46,774 nucleotides of DNA from Rhodopirellula sp. (lineage in GTDB: Bacteria; Planctomycetota; Planctomycetia; Pirellulales; Pirellulaceae). Shown here piece by piece: positions 17,407 through 26,670 of the stretch; the first letter of the stretch is position 1; every line of letters begins with the position of its first letter. Position numbers and translations under genes: made by a program. The DNA lies in contig PAAT01000011.1 in assembly GCA_002698965.1 (NCBI GenBank), positions 1-46,774 of the forward strand, written 5' to 3'. A model generated the notes under the pieces. It was not told where the DNA came from and searched no databases. It saw nothing but the letters and a program-made list of their open reading frames with translations.

Positions 17407-19743
17407 ATGGATCCTCAAGATTTGGAAACACTCATTCTGGAGCATATCCGGAAAGAGAATTACCAACCGGTGAAACCCCGCGTGATTTGTAAACAACTAC
17501 ATCTCTCGCCGGATGACCGACATAGAGTTCGTAGGGCTGTCAAAAGTCTCATTCGTCAGGGGCAGGCCAAATTTGGCCCTAAACATCTCGTCATGGTAGC
17601 CGATGGCTCAGCAACTACAGTAAAGACACCAACGAATTCTAGTCCCCCGTCGGATTTACGAAATACGGTCGAAGGAACATTTTTTAAAGCCTCGGGGGGA
17701 TTTGGGTTTGTACGCCCGGAAGGGACACCGGCCTCAGCGGGGCGGGACGCCGATCTTTTCATTCCTGCCCATGAAATTCTGGACGCCTGTCGGGGCGATA
17801 CGGTTCGAGTCAGACTTGGTTCAGGTGGTCGACGTCGAGGTCGTGAGCAGGGACAACAACGTGCCAGTGTGGTCGAAGTTTTAGAACGAGCCCGTTATCA
17901 ATTTGTCGGAACTTACCACATACACAATGAACAAGGTTTTGTCCGCGTCGACGGCTCTCATTTTCAACAACCCGTCCCGGTAGGTGACCCCGGCGCTAAG
18001 GGAGCTCAACCCGGTCTTAAAGTTGTTATTGAAATGGTCCGGTTCCCGTCAGCCTACGATGACGGTGAAGCAGTGATTACTGATGTATTAGGTGAAAGAG
18101 GGGAACCTGGTGTCGATACCAAGATGATCATTGCGGAATTTGGCCTGCGAGTCGAATTTCCGGAAGCCGTGCTCGAAGATGCCCGCCGACAAGCCGAAGC
18201 CTTCGATGAGGATGACTTTACCAACCGTGAAGACCTAACACAAACCACCACACTTACTATCGATCCATTCGACGCTCGTGACTTTGACGATGCGATTAGT
18301 CTCGAACAAACCAAAAACGGACACTGGATTCTGGGAGTACATATCGCAGATGTCGCTCATTTCGTACCCTCGGGATCACTGCTTGATCAGGAAGCTGCAA
18401 TTCGAGCCACCAGTGTCTACTTGCCCGACATGGTCATCCCCATGTTGCCGGAGATCATCTCCAACAATCTGGCTAGCCTGCAACCCAATAAGAACCGCTA
18501 TGCCAAATCCATCTTTATCGAATTTACAGCCGAAGGCATGCCCGTAAATAGTGATGTAAAAAGATCTGTCATTAACAGTGACCACCGCTTCAACTACCAA
18601 GAAGTCGATGACTTCTTGGCTAACCGCTCGAAATGGAAAAAACAACTGGACGAAAAGGTTTACTATCTGTTGGATCGGATGCACATGCTAGCCATGATGC
18701 TTCGCAAACGCCGCATGGACAACGGATCATTAGAAATCGGTCTACCCGAAGTCAAAATCGATCTTGATAAGAACGGGCGAGTAAGTGGAGCTCATCGTGT
18801 CAGTAATACCGAAAGCCATCAAATCATTGAGGAGTTTATGCTGGCCGCGAACCAAGCGGTAGCCACCAAGCTCAATGACTGTGAACTCAAATTCCTGCGT
18901 CGGATCCACCCTGATCCCTCTCCCCGAAAATTGTCTAAATTAACTCAGTTTGTAAAAGACATGGGCGTCGAGTCGGAGGAAATCACTAACCGCTTCCAAC
19001 TCAAGGATATCGTCGCTCAAATCACCGATAAGCCGTATGAACAACCAATACAGCTAGCCATTTTAAAAAGCATGCAAAAGGCTGTTTACGGGCCGGATGA
19101 AGAGCGGCATTATGCTCTCAACTTCGAACATTACGCTCATTTCACCTCCCCAATCCGGCGTTATCCAGACCTCACGATCCATCGACTCTGCAATCAGCTC
19201 ATTGATCAACGCCCCCCCGTCCAGGACTTCCCTAAGCTTGTCGAGTTAGGAAACCACTGTAGCGATCGTGAGCGAAATGCCGAGTCGGCAGAGAAGGAAT
19301 TGAAGAAGCTTAAACTGCTAAGATACCTACACGATCATGCCGACAGCGAATTCGTGGCTGTCGTAACGGGCGTGGAAAAATTTGGATTGTTTGTACAAGG
19401 CGTTAAAGTACCGTTTGAAGGGCTTCTCCCCGTCAATGCTCTCAAGGATGATCACTACACTATGGTCACCGGAGCTCATGCTTTAGTGGGTCATCGAAGC
19501 GGCAATGACTTCCGCTTAGGTGACACGCTAGCCGTCAAAGTGCATCATGTTGATATGGATCAACGTGAAGTGGACTTAATGTTCGTCAAAAAGCTAATCT
19601 CTGTCGGTGGCCCTCCATTACAGCGGCCCCATGCCGGTGATCGTGGCCGAAGTGGACATCGGAAACGAAAAGGAAATCCTAAAAAGCGGTCTACGCTGCG
19701 CGCCATCGCAAACCGCAAAAAAAAGCGAAAGCGAAGACGATAA
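17407..19743 (+). CDS. rnr: Ribonuclease R
   Basis: RNase R is a processive 3'-5' hydrolytic exoribonuclease able to degrade structured RNA. Domains in order: winged-helix start (residues 1-65), cold-shock domains (GTFFKASGGFGFVRPEG near 87), the RNB catalytic domain with D286, D292, D294 and D295 in IDPFDARDFDDA, the FTSPIRRYPDLTIHR motif near 580, an S1 domain near 650-725, and a strongly basic tail (last ~35 residues, KRKG...KKKRKRRR). ATG 17407 is chosen because AAGGGA lies six bases upstream; an in-frame TTG at 17371 is less likely. The protein is 778 residues, normal for the family. The 190-base gap upstream may hold its promoter. Confidence 0.97.
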   Translation: MDPQDLETLILEHIRKENYQPVKPRVICKQLHLSPDDRHRVRRAVKSLIRQGQAKFGPKHLVMVADGSATTVKTPTNSSPPSDLRNTVEGTFFKASGGFGFVRPEGTPASAGRDADLFIPAHEILDACRGDTVRVRLGSGGRRRGREQGQQRASVVEVLERARYQFVGTYHIHNEQGFVRVDGSHFQQPVPVGDPGAKGAQPGLKVVIEMVRFPSAYDDGEAVITDVLGERGEPGVDTKMIIAEFGLRVEFPEAVLEDARRQAEAFDEDDFTNREDLTQTTTLTIDPFDARDFDDAISLEQTKNGHWILGVHIADVAHFVPSGSLLDQEAAIRATSVYLPDMVIPMLPEIISNNLASLQPNKNRYAKSIFIEFTAEGMPVNSDVKRSVINSDHRFNYQEVDDFLANRSKWKKQLDEKVYYLLDRMHMLAMMLRKRRMDNGSLEIGLPEVKIDLDKNGRVSGAHRVSNTESHQIIEEFMLAANQAVATKLNDCELKFLRRIHPDPSPRKLSKLTQFVKDMGVESEEITNRFQLKDIVAQITDKPYEQPIQLAILKSMQKAVYGPDEERHYALNFEHYAHFTSPIRRYPDLTIHRLCNQLIDQRPPVQDFPKLVELGNHCSDRERNAESAEKELKKLKLLRYLHDHADSEFVAVVTGVEKFGLFVQGVKVPFEGLLPVNALKDDHYTMVTGAHALVGHRSGNDFRLGDTLAVKVHHVDMDQREVDLMFVKKLISVGGPPLQRPHAGDRGRSGHRKRKGNPKKRSTLRAIANRKKKRKRRR

Positions 19744-19794
19744 TTGCCCGGATTTGGTTGGGTGTTTTTCTGATATTGGTTATCCTCAATCAGC

Positions 19795-19824
19795 TTAAGT
19801 TCGATACAATGTCTACGAACTTAA
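19795..19824. promoter_or_regulatory. 9-bp inverted repeat upstream of gcvT
   Basis: Perfect arms TTAAGTTCG (19795-19803) and CGAACTTAA (19816-19824) are separated by 12 bases, ending 36 bases before the gcvT start. The dyad could be an operator for the gcv operon or a weak terminator of rnr; no run of T follows immediately. It does not look like a glycine riboswitch. Confidence 0.45.
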
Positions 19825-19860
19825 TATACTTTTCGCCTCCCTTCAGAAATTGGCTCGATT

Positions 19861-21015
19861 ATGGACGACGCCGCATCACAGCCGGAACCTCTTGCAGAAA
19901 CTGCAACTGCTCTGTTCTCCTGGCACGTTGAACAGGGAGCTCGCATGGTTGATTTTGCTGGCTGGCAAATGCCAATCCAGTACACTTCGATTGTGCAGGA
20001 ACACGAAGCCACGCGAAATAATGTCACTTTATTTGATGTATCCCATATGGGTCGTCTTCGTTTTAACGGACATGGTGCCGGGATGTTATTAGATCGTCTT
20101 CTAACACGCCAAGTTTCTGACATGCCCGTGGGACAAGTACGATATTCACTGATATGCAATCATGATGGCGGTATTCTGGACGACGTACTCGTTTATCATC
20201 TGGAGACTCCTAGTGGCACCCGGTACTTCCTGCTAGTGGTCAATGCTTCGAACCGTGACAAAATCTTGAATTGGATTGCAGCCCAGTGGCCGGACGAAGC
20301 TGCCGTTGAACTTTGCGACCGCACATTAGAAACGTCGATGCTTGCCATCCAGGGACCTCATGCCATTGCAACTGTTTCTCCGTTGCTGAGCACTAATATT
20401 GCCAACCTGAAATATTTTAACGCCAAAGTCACTAATCAAATGAACAAACCCTGTATCGTTAGCCGAACGGGATATACTGGTGAGGATGGGGTGGAATTGA
20501 TTCTCCGGGAAGATCAAACAATCCATATTTTACAGAACATCCTGGCCTCTGGTCGTCAATTCGGAATCACTCCAGCTGGTCTGGGAGCTCGCGACACTTT
20601 GCGGCTTGAAGCCGCGATGCCACTCTATGGTCATGAACTGGATGAAAAGATCACCCCTCTGGAAGCTGGGCTGGCCTTTGCAATTTCGTGGACGAATACG
20701 AATGGGGATACTCGCGACTTTATTGGTTGCGAAGCATTGACTGAAATCAAGCACAACGGACAACAACGTCAACGAATAGGACTTCTGATTGACGGAAAGC
20801 GAGTAGGTCGTGAAGGCTATGCCGTGCTGGCCAATGGACAGGAAGTTGGTATGATCACCAGCGGAACTTTTTCTCCCACTTTACAAAGGCCGATAGCGAT
20901 GGCCTACGTGGAGCAGCAGTTCGCTGAGTTGGGGCAAATACTAGAAGTCGACATCCGAGGAACGTCGGTTCCGGCCACAGTCTCCAACTTGCCCTTTTAT
21001 AAAAGAACAAAATAA
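19861..21015 (+). CDS. gcvT: Glycine cleavage system T protein (aminomethyltransferase)
   Basis: GcvT transfers the methylene group from the aminomethyl-lipoyl arm of GcvH to tetrahydrofolate and releases ammonia. Family motifs are clear: MVDFAGWQMPIQY near residue 33, LFDVSHMG near 57, the SRTGYTGEDGVEL segment near 200, GLGARDTLRLEAAMPLYGHELDE near 240 and a C-terminal barrel with GYAVLANGQEVGMITSGTFSPTL. Length (384) is slightly longer than usual because of about 15 extra N-terminal residues. First gene of the operon gcvT-gcvH-gcvPA-gcvPB-lipM-like. ATG 19861 has no strong ribosome site. Confidence 0.97.
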   Translation: MDDAASQPEPLAETATALFSWHVEQGARMVDFAGWQMPIQYTSIVQEHEATRNNVTLFDVSHMGRLRFNGHGAGMLLDRLLTRQVSDMPVGQVRYSLICNHDGGILDDVLVYHLETPSGTRYFLLVVNASNRDKILNWIAAQWPDEAAVELCDRTLETSMLAIQGPHAIATVSPLLSTNIANLKYFNAKVTNQMNKPCIVSRTGYTGEDGVELILREDQTIHILQNILASGRQFGITPAGLGARDTLRLEAAMPLYGHELDEKITPLEAGLAFAISWTNTNGDTRDFIGCEALTEIKHNGQQRQRIGLLIDGKRVGREGYAVLANGQEVGMITSGTFSPTLQRPIAMAYVEQQFAELGQILEVDIRGTSVPATVSNLPFYKRTK

Positions 21016-21058
21016 TGACTTCATTCACATCGCCACTTCAAGGATTAGGATCAAAGCT

Positions 21059-21451
21059 GTGAACACCGAAGAACTACTTTATTGCGACACTCACGAGTGG
21101 GTGTTCGTGTCAGAACAAGATGGTCAAAAGATCGCTACCGTAGGAATATCGGCCTTCGCGGTCGAACAACTGACGGATTTGGTTTACATGGAATTACCAT
21201 CCGTCGGAGCTGCCGTGACTGCCGGCGAAGAGTTCGGCGAAGTCGAGTCCGTCAAAGCCGTCAGCCCGTTATACAGCCCGGTGACCGGCCAGGTAACCAT
21301 GGTCAATGACGGCCTGCCCGACAACCTGGATGTGTTGAATACAGATCCGTATAACGCCGGCTGGATTATGAAGGTTGCCATAAGTCAGGATCTTCCAAAT
21401 AACCTGTTGGATCATGCGGCCTACCAACGTCAATGTGGCGAAGCTAGCTAA
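21059..21451 (+). CDS. gcvH: Glycine cleavage system H protein
   Basis: GcvH is the lipoylated carrier that shuttles the aminomethyl group between P, T and L proteins. The 130-residue sequence has the family start (YCDTHEWVFV), GISAFAVEQLTDLVYMELP, and the lipoylation site ESVKAVSP with K66 as the modified lysine. The start is GTG 21059, with AGGATTAGGA upstream. The gene is 43 bases behind gcvT and 54 before gcvPA, so one transcript is expected. The lipoyl group probably comes from the LipM-like enzyme encoded at the operon end. Confidence 0.97.
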   Translation: MNTEELLYCDTHEWVFVSEQDGQKIATVGISAFAVEQLTDLVYMELPSVGAAVTAGEEFGEVESVKAVSPLYSPVTGQVTMVNDGLPDNLDVLNTDPYNAGWIMKVAISQDLPNNLLDHAAYQRQCGEAS

Positions 21452-21505
21452 ACAGCTACGGTCGGCTTTGATTACTCTAACCTTTGTCTCAGGCGAGTCG
21501 GTAAT

Positions 21506-22828
21506 ATGCCTTATACGTACAATACACCTGCACAGCAGGAAGAAATGCTGCAAGCAATCGGTGCAGACTCGGTTGATCAACTTTTCGATGTGATACCCGA
21601 CTCGATGAAGCTCGATCGCCCTCTCAATATTCCCCCGGCTTTGGGGGAGCTTGAACTAACTTCACATATGCAGGAACTCGCCCGGCAAAACACCAACATT
21701 ACAGAGAACACGTGTTTTTTAGGAGCTGGTAGTTACGATCACTTTGTCCCGGCAGTTGTTGATACGCTGGCAGCACGTGGAGAATTCTACACTTCCTATA
21801 CTCCTTATCAGCCGGAAGTGAGCCAGGGAAACCTACAGGTCATGTTTGAATACCAAACCTTGATTTGTCAGTTAACCGGGATGGATGTTTCCAACGCAAG
21901 TCTATACGACGGAGGCTCCGCTGCCGTGGAAGCGATGTTAATGGCTATTAGCATCACCCGTAGAAACTCGAAGATCATTGTCCTAGAGTCTGTCCATCCC
22001 GAGTACCGACAAATCATTAAGACCTACTTTGCCACAATTGGAACGAAAGTGGTGACAGTCTCGGATGCAAGTGATCTTCAATCTGTCCTCGATCAATCGA
22101 CGGCTGCGGTACTCGTTCAGTCACCTAATTTCTTCGGAGGTATAGAAGACATCCAAACGGTTGCCGAGCAAGTGCATGAGGCCGGTGCATTATTGGTATG
22201 CAGTATCGACCCAATTAGCTTAGGGTTACTTAAACGCCCCGGGGATGCGGGCGTGGATATTGTTGTAGCGGAGGGCCAGTCGCTTGGTACCCCCCTGCTC
22301 TATGGCGGTCCCTATCTTGGAATCATGGCATGCCGAGAGGAATTTGTCAGGCGACTCCCGGGCCGTCTCGCAGGTCAAACGGTCGATGAGGATGGAAAAC
22401 GCTGTTGGGTACTAACCCTGCAAACCCGTGAACAACATATTCGCCGGGAAAAGGCCACAAGTAATATTTGCACCAACCAAGGGCTATTCGCCTTGCGTGC
22501 AGCCATTTATCTTTCCGTCATGGGGCCTACCGGAATGCGGGATGTGGCTACTTTATGCCTGCAAAAAGCACACTATGCTCAGCAGAAACTAACACAACTC
22601 GATCGATTCGAGTCTATTGGTGACCAACCGTTCTTTAAGGAGTTTGTTATCCGCGACAAACAGAACGATATCGCAGGCTTATTGAGAAAGGCTGCAGACT
22701 TTAATCTCCTTGCCGGAGTTGATCTGGGTAGGTGGTACCCACAACTGGAAGACTGCCTTCTGGTGGCTGTAACCGAAAAGAGAACGATTCATGAGATCGA
22801 TCAGTTAGTGGAGGTGTTAGGGTCATGA
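21506..22828 (+). CDS. gcvPA: Glycine dehydrogenase (decarboxylating), P-protein subunit 1
   Basis: This is the N-terminal-half subunit of the split P protein, which decarboxylates glycine with PLP and loads GcvH. Recognisable parts are MPYTYNTPAQQEEML, FLGAGSYDHFVPAVVD near 75, YTPYQPEVSQGNLQVMFEYQTLICQLTGMDVSNASLYDGG near 100-135 and REQHIRREKATSNICTNQGL near 315. Length 440 fits. It overlaps gcvPB by four bases (ATGA at 22825-22828), indicating translational coupling and 1:1 synthesis of the alpha2beta2 complex. Confidence 0.97.
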   Translation: MPYTYNTPAQQEEMLQAIGADSVDQLFDVIPDSMKLDRPLNIPPALGELELTSHMQELARQNTNITENTCFLGAGSYDHFVPAVVDTLAARGEFYTSYTPYQPEVSQGNLQVMFEYQTLICQLTGMDVSNASLYDGGSAAVEAMLMAISITRRNSKIIVLESVHPEYRQIIKTYFATIGTKVVTVSDASDLQSVLDQSTAAVLVQSPNFFGGIEDIQTVAEQVHEAGALLVCSIDPISLGLLKRPGDAGVDIVVAEGQSLGTPLLYGGPYLGIMACREEFVRRLPGRLAGQTVDEDGKRCWVLTLQTREQHIRREKATSNICTNQGLFALRAAIYLSVMGPTGMRDVATLCLQKAHYAQQKLTQLDRFESIGDQPFFKEFVIRDKQNDIAGLLRKAADFNLLAGVDLGRWYPQLEDCLLVAVTEKRTIHEIDQLVEVLGS

Positions 22829-24297
22829 GGAATAAACACGCCACTCAATTGATATTCGAGCTTTCAACAACAGGGCGCAATGGTGTTGTCCTGCCAGAAT
22901 GCGATGTCCCAACTCGAGATGTCGATCAACTCGTTCCCGCTTCTCTCCTGCAAAGCGACTGTCCCCCACTTCCTGAGGTTACTGAACCGGAGGTTATTCG
23001 CCATTTTACAAATTTATCGACACTTAACATGAGTGTTGATACACATTTCTATCCTCTGGGATCCTGTACGATGAAGTACAATCCCAAGCGAAATGAACGT
23101 ATTGCCGGATGGGATGGATTTGCGCAACTACATCCTTACCAAAGTGAAAGTTCCCTTCAGGGTATGCTCCGGCTACTTAGTGAACTTCAGCAAATGCTAG
23201 GGGAAATCAGCGGCCTGCCAGCGGTGTCGCTGCAACCTGCTGCTGGTGCCCATGGGGAATTAGCCGCTTTAATGGTGGCCTCTGCGTTTTTCAAGCAACG
23301 AGGCGAGAATCGAACCAAGGTATTAGCACCCGATAGCGCTCATGGGACAAACCCTGCCAGTGCACGTATGGCAGGATTTGATTTTATCACCATTCGCAGT
23401 CAGGCTGATGGCAGAGTCGATCTGGAACATTTAAAAGAAAATCTGGGTGATGAGACCGCTGTTTTCATGATCACCAACCCCAGCACGCTGGGGCTGTTTG
23501 ATGATCAGGTTCAACGCATCGCCGACCTCGTGCATGAGGTTGGGGGATTAATCTATCTCGATGGTGCAAACATGAATGCTATTCTAGGCGTGACGCGTCC
23601 GGGAGATTTTGGAGCGGACATGATGCACTATAATCCACACAAAACATTTAGCGGACCTCATGGTGGAGGCGGCCCTGGTGCCGGACCAATTTGTGTAACC
23701 GAAACATTACGTCCCTATCTACCAAGTCCAACCGTCTCTTTTTGTAATGAAAGTAAAACGTATTATCTGGACGAAGGTTCGGAGGATTCGATTGGTCGAG
23801 TGCGTTCCTTCTTTGGTAATGTTGGCGTCTTAGTACGGGCCTACTGTTACATTAGAACTCATGGACCTGACGGGCTAAAACGTGTTTCTGAAACCGCTGT
23901 ACTGAACGCTAATTATCTGCTTAGCAGAGTAAAGGAATTTCTAGATATTCCTCATGGTGACCGTTGTATGCATGAATTTGTGGCCAGTGCCGCACCCGTT
24001 AAAGAAGCTACCGGCTTGAAGCAACCAGCTATGGACATTGCCAAACGACTGCTCGACTATGGCTTCCATCCTCCTACTGTTTATTTTCCGCTCACGGTTC
24101 CTGAAGGACTGATGATGGAACCTACAGAAACGGAAAGTAAACAAACACTGGATGCCTTTGCTGACACGCTGAGAACCATTGTTCAGGAAACCGCCGAAAC
24201 TCTTCATCATGCTCCGCATACCACAATCATTCGCCGACCAGACGAAGTAATGGCTGCTAGAAAACCGATGGTAAAATGGACAGAGAATGCCGATTAA
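22825..24297 (+). CDS. gcvPB: Glycine dehydrogenase (decarboxylating), P-protein subunit 2
   Basis: This is the PLP-binding subunit of the two-subunit P protein. The cofactor lysine is K273 in YNPHKTFSGPHGGGGPG. Other family motifs are FYPLGSCTMKYNPKRNE near residue 75, LQPAAGAHGE near 137, DSAHGTNPASARMAGF near 170 and the C-terminal FPLTVPEGLMMEPTETE. Length 490 is usual. The start ATG sits inside the gcvPA stop (ATGA). Its own 3' end overlaps the start of the lipoate/octanoate transferase gene by 22 bases. Confidence 0.97.
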   Translation: MRNKHATQLIFELSTTGRNGVVLPECDVPTRDVDQLVPASLLQSDCPPLPEVTEPEVIRHFTNLSTLNMSVDTHFYPLGSCTMKYNPKRNERIAGWDGFAQLHPYQSESSLQGMLRLLSELQQMLGEISGLPAVSLQPAAGAHGELAALMVASAFFKQRGENRTKVLAPDSAHGTNPASARMAGFDFITIRSQADGRVDLEHLKENLGDETAVFMITNPSTLGLFDDQVQRIADLVHEVGGLIYLDGANMNAILGVTRPGDFGADMMHYNPHKTFSGPHGGGGPGAGPICVTETLRPYLPSPTVSFCNESKTYYLDEGSEDSIGRVRSFFGNVGVLVRAYCYIRTHGPDGLKRVSETAVLNANYLLSRVKEFLDIPHGDRCMHEFVASAAPVKEATGLKQPAMDIAKRLLDYGFHPPTVYFPLTVPEGLMMEPTETESKQTLDAFADTLRTIVQETAETLHHAPHTTIIRRPDEVMAARKPMVKWTENAD

Positions 24298-25043
24298 ACC
24301 TTAAGTCCATCTTGCTGGTAGAAGATGAACCCACGACCGGCTCGTGGAATATGGCCGTCGACGATGCTTTGCTGGATTCCTCATTACCGCAAGACACTGC
24401 CGTCCTTCGTCTCTATCGATGGTCGCCGGCCTGCCTTTCGCTGGGATACTTTCAGTCTTCAAAAGACCGTGAGACTCATCAAGAGTCTATGGCAACAGAC
24501 TGTGTCAGACGAGCAAGCGGTGGTGGTGCTATCCTGCATGACCAGGAACTGACCTATAGCTTTATCTTTCCCGCAACCAGCCTATCAAGTGCGCAAATTA
24601 GTGGAATCTACGATCTATTCCATGATTCCCTGATTAGCGTATTGCAGGAACTAGGTGTACCAGCGGTTAAGTGCATTGCTCCACCAACGGTGGACAGAAA
24701 CGATCAGCCCTTTCTTTGCTTTTTACGAAGATCGTCAGGAGATGTTTTGCTACATGACGCAAAAATCATTGGGAGTGCTCAGCGTAGGAACAAAACACAC
24801 GTACTCCAACATGGTAGTATTCTGCTGAGACAATCGGAATTTTCCCCCGAACTACCTGGTATTCTCGAACTTGTTGATGTGGATCTAACATCCCTTTCAT
24901 GGGTCAAAGATTGGTTAGAGAAACTGACCCTTCTACTTCAGTGCCAACTGACGAAACACTCGCTTTCGCACGATCAACTGAAAGCAGCACACAAAATTGA
25001 AATAGACCGATTCCTAAATCCTAATTGGCTTCATAAACGCTAA
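24276..25043 (+). CDS. LipM-like octanoyltransferase / lipoate-protein ligase family protein
   Basis: The protein has the biotin/lipoyl transferase (BPL_LplA) fold. It shows the SxNMAVDDALL helix near 24, LRLYRWSPACLSLGYFQ near 44, RRASGGGAILHDQELTYSF at 78-96, C148 in FLCFL and K163 in AKIIGSAQRR, followed by LQHGSILL at 177-184. A cysteine before the KIxGSAQ motif is characteristic of LipM, whose catalytic cysteine carries octanoate; the lack of a C-terminal ligase domain also fits. It likely acylates GcvH, encoded in the same operon. The first start, ATG 24276, lies within gcvPB, so translation is coupled. An LplA- or LipL-type role remains possible. Confidence 0.85.
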   Translation: MDRECRLNLKSILLVEDEPTTGSWNMAVDDALLDSSLPQDTAVLRLYRWSPACLSLGYFQSSKDRETHQESMATDCVRRASGGGAILHDQELTYSFIFPATSLSSAQISGIYDLFHDSLISVLQELGVPAVKCIAPPTVDRNDQPFLCFLRRSSGDVLLHDAKIIGSAQRRNKTHVLQHGSILLRQSEFSPELPGILELVDVDLTSLSWVKDWLEKLTLLLQCQLTKHSLSHDQLKAAHKIEIDRFLNPNWLHKR

Positions 25044-25378
25044 GCACACCACTACTTCAGGGGGTGTCTAAGTTGACTTCTTTTCATTGCTCTGCTAAGT
25101 TTTTAACTGACTCTTATTGTATGCAAATTTACTTTTGCTCTTTTTGAGAAAAACACTGCATAACCAGATCAGGGCGGTCGATTTGAGGTGCTACATCGCA
25201 CTCCACGGCGGATTTGGGAATATGTTCACAAAGACCAGTTCTTATATTTACTTATGGTGGATGTGAACCAATAATTGTGGTGAGCCGCCTGCCGTATTTG
25301 CGACACGATTGAAACTGACACGCCATATTCCGACTCGGACTTTTATTATTTTTCGGTAAGTCAGTTAATTGGTGAGCG
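25044..25378. other. 335-base stretch without a gene
   Basis: No coding frame is convincing here. There is no clear terminator hairpin after the LipM-like gene. A TTGACT (from about 25073) and TAAGTT 17 bases later resemble a sigma-70 promoter for the FHA gene, about 280 bases away, but this match is weak. Confidence 0.5.
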
Positions 25379-26047
25379 ATGAAGGCCAAATTAAAAGTAC
25401 TCAAAGGTCCCAGTGAGGGCAAAGAAATCGCCATTCCCGTTGCCAAGTTTTTCATTGGCCGGGGTGAAGATTGTCATTTGCGCCCAAAAAGTGATGCGAT
25501 TAGCCGACATCACTGTGCGATTATTGTTGATGATTCTAAGGTTGCAATTAAAGACTTTGGAAGTAAAAACGGAACCTTTGTCAACAATAAACGAATTGAA
25601 AATGTAGCGATCCTGAATAACGGCGACCAACTTGTGGTCGGTCCTCTCTCATTTGAACTCGTCCTCGACCACAGCTTAGGTGGAACGAAGAAGCCAAAGG
25701 TTCAGAGCGTAGCTGATGTTGCTCAACGAAGTGCTGGCAAAGCTCGGGAAATGGACAGTCAGGATGATGATAGTATTGCGGGCTGGCTTGAGGAGTCATT
25801 ATTTGTAAACTCGGACATGGATAGTTCCGACACTGTGACTCGCCAATTTGTACTGGAAGATACTGGAAGATTCAATAAACCAGAAGAAGTGGAAGAGGAT
25901 TCGGAAGAAGCTGAAAATATAGAAGACTCAGCAAAGAGCAAGAAAAATAAGCCGATGAAACTTCCTGAAAGAATCGTAGTTAAGGATGAAGCCGAAGATT
26001 CTACAGCAGCTGCCTCTGATATGCTGCGGCGCTACTTTAATCGTTAA
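25379..26047 (+). CDS. FHA domain protein
   Basis: Residues about 5-95 form a forkhead-associated domain, which binds phosphothreonine peptides. The conserved pieces are FIGRGEDCHLRP (G27, R28), SRHHC (42-46) and SKNGTFVNN (62-70). The remainder (100-205) is low-complexity, rich in aspartate, glutamate and serine, and the protein ends DMLRRYFNR. No enzyme domain, signal peptide or membrane span is present, so it probably works in the cytoplasm as an adaptor for Ser/Thr kinases, which are numerous in planctomycetes. No kinase is encoded nearby. The start is ATG 25379. Confidence 0.92.
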   Translation: MKAKLKVLKGPSEGKEIAIPVAKFFIGRGEDCHLRPKSDAISRHHCAIIVDDSKVAIKDFGSKNGTFVNNKRIENVAILNNGDQLVVGPLSFELVLDHSLGGTKKPKVQSVADVAQRSAGKAREMDSQDDDSIAGWLEESLFVNSDMDSSDTVTRQFVLEDTGRFNKPEEVEEDSEEAENIEDSAKSKKNKPMKLPERIVVKDEAEDSTAAASDMLRRYFNR

Positions 26048-26342
26048 TCGGCCAATCTTCTTTCGTGGATACCGATTGACATGCCCTAATTCGTCTAGAC
26101 ATCTAGAAAAGTTCGTACAAAGCGACCTTACAACCGGAAATATCCCGTAAACAGTAATCTTTGCTTAAAACGTAAACTTTGTCAAAACCTCCCAGTTTTC
26201 CTAACCGGTACATTTTTTCTTGCTTATCTCTCCTGCCTAATAGGAAAGCATGTGGAATCATTTGAGTACCCGCCAGTTAACAGGCTTAGGGCTGGTGGGC
26301 AAGAAGCGAATCCTATCAAAAAATCATTCGGGAGAGAATCAA
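26048..26342. other. Intergenic stretch before the 79-residue protein gene
   Basis: This 295-base stretch holds no supported gene. It contains a directly repeated palindrome TCTAGA-CA-TCTAGA near 26095-26108 just after a TTGACA hexamer (about 26077), possibly part of a promoter. An in-frame ATG at 26250 would lengthen the downstream gene by 31 residues but lacks a ribosome site. Confidence 0.4.
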
Positions 26343-26582
26343 ATGAGTTATGTAGAAACAAATGAGCTATCGAACCATAGTGGAACAGCATTGATGGAAG
26401 AAACTGTCTTGGAGACAGGGCGTCGACGCAAAATCGATCCAACAACTTGCGAACGAGACTATTCCAATGACGAGCGAGAATTCATGCAAGCTTTAGAAGA
26501 GTACAAACGCCAAAGTGGTCGCAACTTCCCAACCTGTAGCGAAATTCTGGAAGTAATCCGAGGACTGGGATACATCAAATAG
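26343..26582 (+). CDS. Small conserved-looking protein of unknown function
   Basis: This 79-residue soluble protein has a variable first third and a charged second part: [33 protein letters not shown], then [18 protein letters not shown]. The even spacing of charged and hydrophobic residues predicts two helices. I believe proteins with this RKIDP...CERDYS...LGY ending occur widely in planctomycetes, but cannot confirm it here. GGGAGAG six bases before ATG 26343 fixes the start, and a strong intrinsic terminator follows, so it is an independent, probably well-expressed gene. The two cysteines sit on either side of the charged helix. No function is proposed. Confidence 0.8.
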   Translation: MSYVETNELSNHSGTALMEETVLETGRRRKIDPTTCERDYSNDEREFMQALEEYKRQSGRNFPTCSEILEVIRGLGYIK

Positions 26583-26670
26583 AGCAAACTACTATTTTTG
26601 GGAAACTCCGGACTGGATAAAGAGTATAAGTCAGCCATTATCTCTTGTTCAATCTAAAGTATCGATCAAC

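Noticed and set aside
19744..19860. Glycine riboswitch before gcvT
   Set aside because: The gap is only 117 bases and lacks the conserved glycine-aptamer core; only a simple inverted repeat is present.
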